Shown one piece after another: positions 1 through 10,878 of a DNA stretch of 64,000 nt. Below the pieces are notes generated by a model. It was not told the origin of the DNA and did not search any database. It saw only the letters and a program-made list of their open reading frames with translations. The stretch comes from Vibrio sp. JPW-9-11-11. Its GTDB lineage: Bacteria > Pseudomonadota > Gammaproteobacteria > Enterobacterales > Vibrionaceae. Within the stretch, counting starts at the first letter, position 1, and each line of letters starts with the position of its first letter. Both the position numbers and the translations under genes were made by a program. The DNA lies in NCBI RefSeq assembly GCF_013369335.1, contig NZ_SZQJ01000005.1, positions 682,001-746,000 of the forward strand, given 5' to 3'.

Positions 1-1
1 C

Positions 2-428
2 ATGATTGCAGTAATTCTTTCTGGCCACGGTGGGTTTGCATCGGGCATTGAGAAAGCGATTCACCAAGTGATTGGCGAACAGCAACAATTTATCGCATTG
101 GACTTTCCTGAACAGTCCACCACGCAGCAACTTGAAGCGCAGATGCGCCAAGCGATACAAAATCTCGACTCCGGCGAAGGGGTGGTTTTTCTTACGGATC
201 TGCTCGGTGGCACTCCTTTTCGTACCGCATCGCTACTCAGCCAAGAGCGCGAGGATATTCAAGTCGTGACCGGCACCAATCTACAAATGGCAGCCGAAAT
301 GCTGCTCGAGCGCGACGAGCTCACTCTTATCGAGTTTCGAGACCAAGCGGTTGAATGTGGTCATCGCGGAATCACCTCACTCGCGGCTGAAATGGCAGTG
401 AAAGAGAACGCAGCGATAGTGGAAGAAC

Positions 429-442
<14 letters not shown>
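2..442 (+). CDS. agaF: PTS EIIA component, mannose family, N-acetylgalactosamine type
   Basis: This 146-residue protein has the fold signature of a stand-alone EIIA of the mannose/AgaF PTS family. It opens with a hydrophobic strand and a GHG motif whose His9 is the expected phosphorylation site. It continues with the DLLGGTPF loop near residues 66-73 that packs around that histidine. It would take phosphate from HPr and pass it to an EIIB lying outside the window. It overlaps the deacetylase gene by 14 bases, and an aldolase follows, which argues for amino-sugar rather than mannose uptake. The ATG is the second base of the window, so its ribosome site and the rest of the operon are not visible. 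The exact sugar is inferred from context. Confidence 0.85.
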
Positions 443-2467
<2,025 letters not shown>

Positions 2468-2520
2468 CCAACATTGTTCGCCATTTTCAGTTAACACCTC
2501 CCCCCTATGATGGTGTGTTA

Positions 2521-2548
2521 AGGAGCCTTAGTCAGGCTCCTTTTTTTT
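2521..2548 (+). terminator. Intrinsic terminator of the aga operon
   Basis: AGGAGCC and GGCTCCT form a 7-base-pair stem followed by eight T. It sits 54 bases after the aldolase stop codon and ahead of the convergent sohB gene. Confidence 0.85.
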
Positions 2549-2559
2549 ATACAGACTCG

Positions 2560-3621
2560 CTAAACAATCGGCCGTTGGCCTCGATCGATCAGCTTCATCA
2601 GCACGTTGTCTGCGGCTTCGCCGGCAATGCCTGCCAGTTTAGACGCCAGTTTTTTCTTCTCAACGTAATGAATCGCCAATACGGTTTTGTCTTTGCACGC
2701 TTCCACGACAATGTCGTCTGAGGTTTTAATTTCATCGACTAAACCCAGCTCGTGTGCTTGAGTACCAAACCAGTGCTCGCCAGTGGCGACTTTATCCAAG
2801 TCCAGATCTGGGCGGTGGTCACGAATAAAATTCTTAAACAGGCCATGGGTTTCTTCCAACTCTTGTTTAAATTTTTCGCGTGCTTTATCGGTGTTTTCGC
2901 CAAACATAGTCAGAGTACGTTTGTATTCCCCTGCAGTGAGCTGCTCATACTCAATGTCGTATTTTTTCAGTACTTTATTAAAGTTAGGAAGTTGGGCAAT
3001 CACACCAATCGAGCCGACAATCGCAAACGGCGCCGAGACAACATTATCGGCGATACAGGCCATCATGTAACCGCCACTGGCCGCGACTTTATCCACCGCA
3101 ATCGTCAAGGTCAGGCCTGCGGCTTTAATGCGATCGAGTTGCGACGATGCCAAGCCGTAGCCGTGCACCATACCGCCGCCAGACTCAAGGCGCAGTAGCA
3201 CCTCATCGCCTTCACGCGCCACAGCTAGAATCGCGGTCACTTCTTCACGTAGCGACGCAACCTCTTTGGCATCAATGCTGCCTTTAAAGTCGAGCACAAA
3301 CAGGTGTGGTTCGCGTTTGCTCTCTAAGTCGCCCTGTTTCGCCGCTTGCTTAATTTCTTTCTCGCGGGTTTTGTTTTTCTCTTTGTCGAGCTTTTTCTCG
3401 GCTTTGTCACGCGCTTTAATAAACGCGCTGTCGTGCAGGTGGTGTTCAAGCTGCTCTACCGTCTGCTTGTGCTGCTCGGTTAGGTTGATGATTTCCAGTT
3501 CGCCTTTCGCCGCACCACTCTTGCCGCCTACTGCTTTCGCTATCACTAAAATCGCGATAATCGCGACTACGACAGTCACAATCTTGGCCAAAAACAGCCC
3601 ATAGTCTAATAAAAATTCCAA
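2560..3621 (-). CDS. sohB: Inner-membrane S49 peptidase SohB
   Basis: This 353-residue protein matches the SohB branch of the S49 (protease IV/SppA) serine peptidases. An N-terminal membrane segment (about residues 8-30) is followed by a charged lysine-rich linker (about 70-105). The peptidase domain has the GGGMVHGYG segment and the nucleophile in AASGGYMMA near residue 183. Lysine acts as general base in this family. It is expected to cleave peptides in or near the inner membrane, and overproduction in E. coli complements loss of DegP. It is divergent from yciK, as in E. coli, with an 88-base spacer. Confidence 0.92.
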   Translation of the reverse strand: MEFLLDYGLFLAKIVTVVVAIIAILVIAKAVGGKSGAAKGELEIINLTEQHKQTVEQLEHHLHDSAFIKARDKAEKKLDKEKNKTREKEIKQAAKQGDLESKREPHLFVLDFKGSIDAKEVASLREEVTAILAVAREGDEVLLRLESGGGMVHGYGLASSQLDRIKAAGLTLTIAVDKVAASGGYMMACIADNVVSAPFAIVGSIGVIAQLPNFNKVLKKYDIEYEQLTAGEYKRTLTMFGENTDKAREKFKQELEETHGLFKNFIRDHRPDLDLDKVATGEHWFGTQAHELGLVDEIKTSDDIVVEACKDKTVLAIHYVEKKKLASKLAGIAGEAADNVLMKLIDRGQRPIV

Positions 3622-3709
3622 TGTGGTTATCCTCTCATGTGCGAATTAGTGTATTGTAACCACCAACTTATGGATTCATAAAGCAGATCATTACAAAAGG
3701 ATACACATC

Positions 3710-4453
3710 GTGGAATATGCTGTTTCTTCAGATGCCCTAAAAGGTAAAGTCATTCTCGTCACAGGTGCAGGAGCAGGCATCGGTAAACAAGCGGCACTCT
3801 CTTACGCCGAGCATGGTGCGACTGTGATTCTACTCGGTCGTACCGTGAAAAAACTGGAACAGACTTATGATGAAATTGAAGCGGCGGGCTACCCGCAACC
3901 TGCGATCATTCCGCTCGATATGAAAGGCGCGACCAAACAAAATTACCTCGATATGGCCGACACCATTGAAGGGCAATTTGGTCGTTTAGACGGCGTACTC
4001 CACAATGCCAGCTTACTTGGCGTGATCAGCCCATTTGATCAAATTGGTGAAGACACGTACGACGACATCATGCAGGTGAATGTTAAAGCGCAGTTTTTGA
4101 TGACCCAAGCACTGCTGCCACTTTTGCATAAATCGGACGATGCACGGATTATCTTCACCTCGTCGACAGTGGGCCATAGCGGCCGTGCTTTCTGGGGCAC
4201 CTACGCAATGTCTAAATTTGCCACTGAAGGCATGATGCAAGTCCTCGCCGATGAACTCAGCGACACCAAGATTCGTGTTAACGCGATTAACCCTGGCGCT
4301 ACTCGCACCGCGATGCGTGCTAAAGCCTACCCTGCCGAAGATACCGAGTTGCTCAAAACGCCACAACAGATCATGCCGCTGTATCTCTACTTGATGGCGC
4401 CGGAAGGTCAAACCATCAATGGTCAGTGTATTGATGCGCAACCGAAAAAATAG
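3710..4453 (+). CDS. yciK: YciK-family short-chain dehydrogenase/reductase
   Basis: This 247-residue classical short-chain dehydrogenase has the cofactor motif TGAGAGIG near residues 19-26, the NAS motif (HNAS), the catalytic serine in TSSTVGHSG and the YAMSK tyrosine-lysine pair. Its length and N-terminus match YciK, whose substrate is not established. The start is GTG: an AAAGGA ribosome site at 3696-3701 lies eight bases before it and no closer ATG exists. It is divergent from sohB, the same pairing as in enterobacteria. A perfect 12-base-pair terminator follows. Confidence 0.88.
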   Translation: MEYAVSSDALKGKVILVTGAGAGIGKQAALSYAEHGATVILLGRTVKKLEQTYDEIEAAGYPQPAIIPLDMKGATKQNYLDMADTIEGQFGRLDGVLHNASLLGVISPFDQIGEDTYDDIMQVNVKAQFLMTQALLPLLHKSDDARIIFTSSTVGHSGRAFWGTYAMSKFATEGMMQVLADELSDTKIRVNAINPGATRTAMRAKAYPAEDTELLKTPQQIMPLYLYLMAPEGQTINGQCIDAQPKK

Positions 4454-4478
4454 CCGCTAAACCTTTTTTATAAATAAC

Positions 4479-4518
4479 AACGCCTTGTGTCAGCTTTTAG
4501 CCAACACAAGGCGTTTTT
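4479..4518 (+). terminator. Intrinsic terminator after yciK
   Basis: A perfect 12-base-pair stem (AACGCCTTGTGT at 4479-4490 with its complement at 4504-4515) is followed by a T-run. It insulates yciK from the LexA-controlled cassette downstream. Confidence 0.9.
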
Positions 4519-4542
4519 GTTTCCACTCGATCTTTTCTCTCC

Positions 4543-4586
4543 TTGCTGATCATAGATAATTAATTATACTGTACATATATACAGGT
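4543..4586 (+). promoter_or_regulatory. LexA (SOS) box overlapping the imuA promoter
   Basis: A perfect gammaproteobacterial LexA box, CTGT-N8-ACAG, lies at 4569-4584 with AT-rich flanks. It overlaps a good -10 hexamer TATACT (4565-4570), which lies 16 bases after TTGCTG (4543-4548). Bound LexA would cover the -10 region, so the imuA-imuB-dnaE2 operon should be induced by DNA damage. The box ends ten bases before the imuA ATG, so the leader must be very short. Confidence 0.9.
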
Positions 4587-4594
4587 ATTTTGTT

Positions 4595-5272
4595 ATGTAT
4601 GAATTAATCGAAACTCTTAAGCAGAAACAATGGCTTTGGCAAGGTAGTCAAACCCCTGAGTCAGCAGAGCATAACCCGACTGGCTACGATCTTCTTGATC
4701 GTAAATTACAAGGCGGCTTTCCAAAGCATGGCGTGGTTGAACTGCAAGGGGCAACCGGCATTGGGGAGCTACGCTTATTGCTACCACACCTGAAAATCAC
4801 CAGTCAGCAACGTTTATCGGTCTTTATTCAGCCTCCTGGCTATTTATGTGCTGAACAACTGGCGAATGAAGGATTGGATTGCAACCAACTACTGATTATC
4901 TATCCGAAAAGCGATAAGCAAGCATTATGGGCAGCAGAGCAGTGCCTACGCTCTGGTGCGTGTAGCAATGTATTGCTGTGGCATCCCGAACTTGAAGTGC
5001 ATCAAGCTCGACGACTGCAAATCGCGAGTGAATATGGTCACAGCTTGCAGTTCTTATTTAAAACCGCGAATAAGAGCCTATTTTCGCTGCCTGTTAGCTT
5101 AAGTATGACCTTGCTACCGCACGCATTGGGTATTGAAGTCACCATTACCAAACGTAAAGGCGGCTGGCCGCAAGGCAGCTTTGTGGTCGAATTGGGCTCA
5201 CAATGGCCAAGTTTGACTCTGCGACCACAAAACCCAGTGGTGATCCCTTTCCCGCTTCGTCAACAAGGTTAA
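4595..5272 (+). CDS. imuA: ImuA, RecA-like accessory protein of the SOS mutasome
   Basis: This 225-residue protein has the ImuA layout: a TGYDLLDRKLQGGFP segment typical of RecA/SulA-like proteins (about residues 28-42), then a degenerate P-loop GATGIGE that lacks the GKT/S of an active ATPase. It ends with a basic VTITKRKGGWP stretch. In other bacteria ImuA works with ImuB and DnaE2 in translesion synthesis after DNA damage; its biochemical role is less clear. It is the first gene of the LexA-controlled operon, and imuB starts two bases after its stop. The ribosome site is weak; AGG inside the LexA box is the nearest candidate. Confidence 0.88.
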   Translation: MYELIETLKQKQWLWQGSQTPESAEHNPTGYDLLDRKLQGGFPKHGVVELQGATGIGELRLLLPHLKITSQQRLSVFIQPPGYLCAEQLANEGLDCNQLLIIYPKSDKQALWAAEQCLRSGACSNVLLWHPELEVHQARRLQIASEYGHSLQFLFKTANKSLFSLPVSLSMTLLPHALGIEVTITKRKGGWPQGSFVVELGSQWPSLTLRPQNPVVIPFPLRQQG

Positions 5273-5274
5273 TT

Positions 5275-6675
5275 ATGCACAGTTGGATCTACCTTCACTT
5301 TGCCACCTTGCAGCTCGACGCCCTGTTTACCGAGCAGCAAAACTTACCGATCGCGATTGTCGACAACCAACAATTTAGGATTGTGCAGTGCAATCTCTTA
5401 GCACAGCAGCAAGGTATCCAAGTCGGCATGGGGTTAGGCAGCGCCAGTGCCCTGTGTCATAATTTACAAGTTCACCCCTATGATGCCGAGACAGAGCAGC
5501 AAACCTTGCTCAATATCGCTCAGTGGCTATATATGGTGACCTCTGATATCGGCCTATTTCCCCCTCAGGGTGTGTTACTTAAAGTCACCAATATGCTGTC
5601 ACTCTATGGTGACATAACCACTTATTGGCAAAAGGTGTCGCGGCACCTTAAATCTCTGGATCTCAATTACCACTATGCCAGTGGCTTTTCTCCGCTCTCG
5701 GCGATGTTGCTCGCTAAATCGGCCACAAATCACATTACGCTGGATAAGGAGCAGCTGATTAAAAAAGTCGGCCGCTTTCCTCTCAGTGCCACGGAGTTAA
5801 CCAGTAAGCAGATTGATACACTACAACGGGTCGGCATTGATAAATTAAGCGATCTCCTCGCGACGCCGATGCCAGAGCTTGCACGCCGCTTTGATATTGA
5901 GCTGGTCAACTATATTGGGCGCTTAATGGGGCAATTTAAACATCCTATCGACTTCTATCATCCACCCGAGCAATTTGAACGCTATCGAGAGCTACTGTTC
6001 GATATCGAAACTATTCAGTGGCTCGAAAAACCACTGCGGACGTTGTTAGATCAATTGGAAGCGTTTCTTACCCTGCGCAATCACGTAGCATACGAACTGG
6101 AGTTGATACTTGAACAACGCGATCACGCCGATGCTTCACTGCGCTTCTACTCTGCCAGTGGTGACTACCTTGCGACGCGCTGGATGACCTTATGCCAACT
6201 CACCATGGAATCACTGCAACTAGAGGCACCCGTTCAAGGATTAACATTGCGCTTAATACGTGGAGGGGAGTTAGAGTCGAATAGCCCAGACCTATTTAAT
6301 GGCCAGCAAGAGGCGCAGAGTGAACTTGAACTGATCGGGTTACTGCAGGCCAAGCTCGGCAACGATCAGGTATGCAAAATCGCCCCCAACCATGACCCAC
6401 GACCAGAAAAAGCCACATTACTGTGTGAACCTACCCAATCAATACCGCCCCCAACTGCCACACAGCGGCTACGCCCTACTTTTCTTCTCGCTCAGCCACA
6501 GCCCTTAACGGAACAAGTCCAGTTCCAATTAGGGCCGGAGCGTATTGTGGCGGGTTGGTGGGACGGTGACGATATCACCCGCGATTACTTTATTGCTCGC
6601 AGTTGTGAAGGGCGCTGGCTATGGGTGTTTCGCAACCAAAACCAGCATTGGTTTGTCCACGGTTTGTTCAGTTAA
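5275..6675 (+). CDS. imuB: ImuB, inactive Y-family polymerase homologue
   Basis: This 466-residue protein belongs to the Y-family polymerase (DinB-like) fold but is of the non-catalytic ImuB type. The first catalytic aspartate position reads YLHF near residues 6-9, and the second acidic site reads VTNMLSLYGD rather than SxDE. The conserved ImuB C-terminal signature is present: GPERI, GWWDGD, RDYF, then WFVHGLF at the end. In the characterised mutasome ImuB bridges the sliding clamp, ImuA and DnaE2. The frame is open 24 codons upstream inside imuA, but the ATG two bases after the imuA stop fits the family N-terminus. An obvious clamp-binding motif was not identified with confidence. Confidence 0.9.
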   Translation: MHSWIYLHFATLQLDALFTEQQNLPIAIVDNQQFRIVQCNLLAQQQGIQVGMGLGSASALCHNLQVHPYDAETEQQTLLNIAQWLYMVTSDIGLFPPQGVLLKVTNMLSLYGDITTYWQKVSRHLKSLDLNYHYASGFSPLSAMLLAKSATNHITLDKEQLIKKVGRFPLSATELTSKQIDTLQRVGIDKLSDLLATPMPELARRFDIELVNYIGRLMGQFKHPIDFYHPPEQFERYRELLFDIETIQWLEKPLRTLLDQLEAFLTLRNHVAYELELILEQRDHADASLRFYSASGDYLATRWMTLCQLTMESLQLEAPVQGLTLRLIRGGELESNSPDLFNGQQEAQSELELIGLLQAKLGNDQVCKIAPNHDPRPEKATLLCEPTQSIPPPTATQRLRPTFLLAQPQPLTEQVQFQLGPERIVAGWWDGDDITRDYFIARSCEGRWLWVFRNQNQHWFVHGLFS

Positions 6676-6688
6676 TTAGGAGAGACTG

Positions 6689-9600
6689 ATGGCTTATGCA
6701 GAACTGTTCTGCCAAAGTAATTTTTCGTTTTTGACTGGCGCCTCTCACGCTCAAGAGCTGATTTTACAGGCGGATTTTTTACGTTATCGCGCACTAGCGA
6801 TTACCGACGAGTGTTCAGTCGCTGGGGTCGTTAGGGCGTATAGCACCATCCAACAGCAGCAACTCAATATCAACCTGATTATTGGCAGCATGTTTTGGCT
6901 CAACTCACAGTGCCAAGTGGTGCTACTTTGTCCTAATCGGGCGGCTTATGCGGAACTCTGTCGTATCATTACCAATGCGCGCCGTCGCTGTGATAAAGGC
7001 GCTTACCAGTTGTCTGAGTGGGATTTAATGTCGATTAAACACTGCTTGTTGCTCTGGTTACCTAGCCATACTCGCAGTGATGACCAATGGGGGCTGTGGC
7101 TAACACAGCACCATAATCACCGCTTATGGATCGGCTTACAGCGACACTTAGCCGCCGATGATCACGCGTATATCACCCATTGCCAACGCTTAGCTCGCGA
7201 ACTGGGTTTACCCATCACCGCCTGTGGTGGGGTTTTGATGCACACCGCAACACGTCTTCCCCTTCAGCACACGTTAAGCGCCATCAAACATGGTTGCACC
7301 GTTGAAGAACTTGCGGAAAAGCGACTGACCAATAGCGAACGCTGTCTTCGCAGCCAAGAAAAGTTGGCCAAGCTATTCAAACCAGAGTGGCGCCAAGAAA
7401 GCGTGAATATTGCTCAGCGTTGCCGTTTCTGCTTGAGTGAACTGCAATATGAATACCCCAGCGAGCTCGTCCCTGATGGCTATACACCAATCAGTTACCT
7501 AAAAGCGCTGGTCGAAAAAGGCAAACAGACACGGTTTAAACAAGGCGTGCCTGCCGAGATTCAAGCCACCATAGATAAAGAGCTAGCGCTAATAGAAGAA
7601 CTCAATTACCCATTTTATTTTTTAACCATTCACGACATAGTGATGTTTGCCAAACAGCAAGGCATTCTCTATCAAGGGCGAGGCTCCGCTGCCAATTCTG
7701 TGGTGTGCTATTGCCTTGAAATTACCTCTGTCGATCCAAGACAAATTTCAGTGTTATTCGAACGCTTTATTAGCAAGGAACGCGATGAGCCGCCCGATAT
7801 TGATGTCGATTTTGAGCATGAACGCCGCGAAGAAGTGATTCAATATATCTACCAAAAATACGGCCGAGAGAGAGCGGCTCTAGCCGCGACGGTGATTTCG
7901 TATCGCTTCAAAAGTGCCGTACGCGATGTCGGCAAAGCGCTTGGCATCGAAGAGAGTCAACTCGACTATTTTATTAAAAATGTGAACCGCCGCGACCGTA
8001 CGCAAGGCTGGCAGTCGCAAATCGTGCAACTCGGGCTTGAGCCAGATTCACTCAAAGGTGAACAATTTATCCACCTGGTTGATGAATTACTCGGCTTTCC
8101 TCGTCACCTTTCTCAACATGTAGGGGGCTTTGTTATTGCCGCTGGGCCACTCTACGAGCTGGTCCCAATCGAGAACGCCGCAATGGCTGACCGGACAGTG
8201 ATCCAATGGGACAAAGACGACTTAGAAGCGCTCAAGCTCCTCAAAGTTGATGTGTTGGCCCTAGGAATGCTCACTGCGATTCGTAAATGTTTTGCTTTGA
8301 TCGCGCACCACCACCAGCGCTCGCTCTCCATTGCCGATATTACCCGCCTGCAAGACGATCCTAAGGTTTATCGCATGATTCAACAGGCCGATACCGTGGG
8401 GGTGTTTCAGATTGAGTCGCGCGCTCAGATGAGCATGCTACCGAGACTCAAGCCCAAAACCTACTATGACTTAGTGGTGCAAATTGCCATTGTTCGCCCA
8501 GGTCCGATTCAAGGCGATATGGTGCATCCGTTTTTAAAACGTCGTGATGGTATTGAGCCTGTCACCTACCCTTCTAAGGAAGTCGAACAGGTGCTTGAGC
8601 GCACTATGGGCGTGCCTATTTTTCAAGAGCAAGTAATAAAACTGGCGATGGTTGCCGCTGGCTTTAGCGGAGGTGAGGCAGATCAATTACGCCGGGCGAT
8701 GGCGGCTTGGAAAAAAAACGGCGATCTAGTCAAGTTCAAGACCAAACTGATCGACGGTATGCTCAGTCGCGGTTATCAATTAGATTTTGCCGAGCGTATT
8801 TTTGACCAGATTCTCGGTTTTGGTGAATATGGCTTTCCTGAAAGTCATTCAGCCTCCTTTGCGGTGCTTGCCTACTGCTCTGCATGGTTAAAGTATTACT
8901 ATCCTCATATCTTTTACACCTCGTTACTGAATAGCCTCCCTATGGGGTTTTACAGCGCATCACAACTCATCCAAGATGCGCAGCGTCATAAGGTCTCTAT
9001 CCTGCCCATTTGTGTCAACGCATCAGGCTACCACCACCAAGTAGTAGGCGAACCAGGTCAATGGTCGATTCGACTTGGTCTTCGCCAAATTAAAGGGTTA
9101 AGCCAGCAGAGCGCCAAACAGCTGCTGCGAGCTCGTCAGGGTGGAGCATTTCAGCACATCAACCAGCTCAAGCAATGCGGTCTAACACGTCGAGATATTG
9201 AGCTGCTAGCCTCAGCGAATGCAATGCATAGTTTCAGCGACAATCGTTACCAAACCCGCTGGGCAATGATGGACACGCTCTCAGAGTTACCGTTATTTCA
9301 GCAGCTTGAAGAGACGCCACAACCAGCGCTTCGCCCGCCAAGCGAAAGCCAGACTCTCCTAGAAGATTATGCCTCAACCGGCCTCTCACTCGCCAAGCAC
9401 CCCATTACATTACTGGATGAAGCGGGTATGCTCGGCCGTTTTACCCGGTTACGAGACTTAGCCCAGCAGCGCGATAAAGCTTTGGTGACGGTCACCGGCG
9501 TAGTCACCGGCAAACAATCTCCTGGCACCGCTGCCGGAGTGACCTTTTTTACTCTCGAAGACGATACCGGAAATATTAATGTTGTAGTTTGGAAAGCGAC

Positions 9601-9760
9601 CGCTCGCGCGCAGAAAGAGGCTTATCTGACCGCGAAAATATTGCAAGTAAAAGGGATTTTGGAGAAAGAAGGCGAAGTACAACACGTGATTGCCGGACGA
9701 CTTGTCGACATAAGCGATAAACTGCATGGACTGACTAGTAAATCGAGAGATTTCCATTAA
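6689..9760 (+). CDS. dnaE2: Error-prone DNA polymerase III alpha subunit DnaE2 (ImuC)
   Basis: This 1023-residue C-family polymerase is shorter than the replicative DnaE (about 1160), as expected for DnaE2/ImuC. An N-terminal PHP domain covers about residues 1-230. The polymerase core has GRGSAANS (about 330) and the acidic motif PPDIDVDFEHERR (about 368-380). Later come IVRPGPIQGDMVHPF, the helix-hairpin-helix region and an OB fold near residues 900-1000. It carries out translesion synthesis with ImuA and ImuB, causing damage-induced mutation. A good AGGAGAG site precedes the ATG, 13 bases after imuB. It is the last gene of the SOS cassette. Confidence 0.95.
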   Translation: MAYAELFCQSNFSFLTGASHAQELILQADFLRYRALAITDECSVAGVVRAYSTIQQQQLNINLIIGSMFWLNSQCQVVLLCPNRAAYAELCRIITNARRRCDKGAYQLSEWDLMSIKHCLLLWLPSHTRSDDQWGLWLTQHHNHRLWIGLQRHLAADDHAYITHCQRLARELGLPITACGGVLMHTATRLPLQHTLSAIKHGCTVEELAEKRLTNSERCLRSQEKLAKLFKPEWRQESVNIAQRCRFCLSELQYEYPSELVPDGYTPISYLKALVEKGKQTRFKQGVPAEIQATIDKELALIEELNYPFYFLTIHDIVMFAKQQGILYQGRGSAANSVVCYCLEITSVDPRQISVLFERFISKERDEPPDIDVDFEHERREEVIQYIYQKYGRERAALAATVISYRFKSAVRDVGKALGIEESQLDYFIKNVNRRDRTQGWQSQIVQLGLEPDSLKGEQFIHLVDELLGFPRHLSQHVGGFVIAAGPLYELVPIENAAMADRTVIQWDKDDLEALKLLKVDVLALGMLTAIRKCFALIAHHHQRSLSIADITRLQDDPKVYRMIQQADTVGVFQIESRAQMSMLPRLKPKTYYDLVVQIAIVRPGPIQGDMVHPFLKRRDGIEPVTYPSKEVEQVLERTMGVPIFQEQVIKLAMVAAGFSGGEADQLRRAMAAWKKNGDLVKFKTKLIDGMLSRGYQLDFAERIFDQILGFGEYGFPESHSASFAVLAYCSAWLKYYYPHIFYTSLLNSLPMGFYSASQLIQDAQRHKVSILPICVNASGYHHQVVGEPGQWSIRLGLRQIKGLSQQSAKQLLRARQGGAFQHINQLKQCGLTRRDIELLASANAMHSFSDNRYQTRWAMMDTLSELPLFQQLEETPQPALRPPSESQTLLEDYASTGLSLAKHPITLLDEAGMLGRFTRLRDLAQQRDKALVTVTGVVTGKQSPGTAAGVTFFTLEDDTGNINVVVWKATARAQKEAYLTAKILQVKGILEKEGEVQHVIAGRLVDISDKLHGLTSKSRDFH

Positions 9761-9761
9761 T

Positions 9762-9786
9762 AAAAAAGAGAGCCGAAGCTCTCTTT
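9762..9786 (-). terminator. Bidirectional terminator between dnaE2 and cheV
   Basis: The stem AAAGAGAGC/GCTCTCTTT with a CGAA loop (9765-9786) has a six-base U-run when read leftward, so it mainly ends cheV. It may also end dnaE2 from the other side. Confidence 0.8.
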
Positions 9787-9800
9787 AGAATCTAACCCTG

Positions 9801-10745
9801 TTAGCTGAGCACATCTCTCAATCTATCTTGTGCGACCTCGACCAAGAGATCTGGCTGGAACTTGGAAATAAATCGATCACAGCCGACTTTCTTCACCATG
9901 GCTTCATTAAAACTACCACTGAGTGAAGTATTGAGAGTGACAAACAGATCTTTCATTCTTGGATCGCTACGAACTTCATGGGTCAGCTTGTAGCCATCCA
10001 TTTCCGGCATTTCAGCGTCAGTGATCATCAGCAGCAAGTCCTCGACCACATTTTTTCCTTCGTCACACCAAGATTTGAGTAACTTGAGCGCTTCAAGACC
10101 ATCTTCACATTCAATAATGTTCAAACCAAGTTGGGAAAGTGTTCCACGTACTTGAGCACGCGCCGTAGACGAGTCATCGACGATTAGGACATTACGCCCC
10201 ACCATTTCATTGACAAGATCTTGGTCCAATACCCCTTCAGAAATTGAAATGTCATAATCGATAATTTGTGCCAACACCTTTTCGACATCAATTATTTCGA
10301 CGATCTCACTTTGTTTCCCGTCTTTGACTTGAGTGATCGCGGTCAGGTAGTTGGCGCGTCCGGCCGTTTTCGGCGGCGGCTGAATTTCGGTCCATGCGGT
10401 ATTGACGATATTTCGCACTTGACCAACCAAGAACCCCTGAATAGTGCGGTTATATTCAGTGATGATGAGGTTTTCTTCCTGATTTTCTAACCGGGAAGGT
10501 GGGAAACCAATCGCCGCACGCAAATCAATGATAGGCACCGATACTCCACGCAACGAAGCCACTCCGGTAATGTGATGGTGCGAGCCAGGCATCTTAGTCA
10601 GTGGCGGAACTTTAATCACTTCGCGGACTTTAAACACGTTAATCGCGAATAGTTGTCTGCTGTTGAGGCTGAATAACAACAACTCTAGGCGGTTTTCACC
10701 CACCAAATTTGTTCGTTGGTCGACGGTATTTAAAACTCCAGACAT
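9801..10745 (-). CDS. cheV: Chemotaxis coupling protein CheV
   Basis: This 314-residue protein joins an N-terminal CheW-like domain (about residues 10-160) to a C-terminal response-regulator receiver domain (about 180-305). The receiver has LIVDDSST, the phospho-acceptor aspartate in MITDAEMPEMDGY and a conserved lysine near FISKF. CheV proteins couple chemoreceptors to CheA and are thought to tune adaptation through receiver phosphorylation. The frame is open ten codons further upstream, but the chosen ATG gives the standard vibrio N-terminus (MSGVLNTVDQRTN). Vibrios carry several cheV copies. This one stands alone, next to no other chemotaxis gene. Confidence 0.9.
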   Translation of the reverse strand: MSGVLNTVDQRTNLVGENRLELLLFSLNSRQLFAINVFKVREVIKVPPLTKMPGSHHHITGVASLRGVSVPIIDLRAAIGFPPSRLENQEENLIITEYNRTIQGFLVGQVRNIVNTAWTEIQPPPKTAGRANYLTAITQVKDGKQSEIVEIIDVEKVLAQIIDYDISISEGVLDQDLVNEMVGRNVLIVDDSSTARAQVRGTLSQLGLNIIECEDGLEALKLLKSWCDEGKNVVEDLLLMITDAEMPEMDGYKLTHEVRSDPRMKDLFVTLNTSLSGSFNEAMVKKVGCDRFISKFQPDLLVEVAQDRLRDVLS

Positions 10746-10798
10746 ACTATTTCTCAACCAGTGTAGATATAACAAAAATAGTCTATCGCAAGACTAAG

Positions 10799-10843
10799 AT
10801 AAAAAAATAAACCCATATATCGTTTAAGATTATATGGGTTTAT
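10799..10843 (-). terminator. Intrinsic terminator of mlc
   Basis: A perfect 13-base-pair stem (10807-10819 with 10831-10843, 11-base loop) is followed leftward by a U-rich tract. It sits 36 bases after the mlc stop codon and upstream of cheV. Confidence 0.87.
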
Positions 10844-10878
10844 TGCAAAGATAAAGGAGAGCTACTGCTAAGAAAGCA

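Noticed and set aside
4013..4441. 142-codon frame antisense to yciK
   Set aside because: Fully inside a well-recognised dehydrogenase; no start context or family match.
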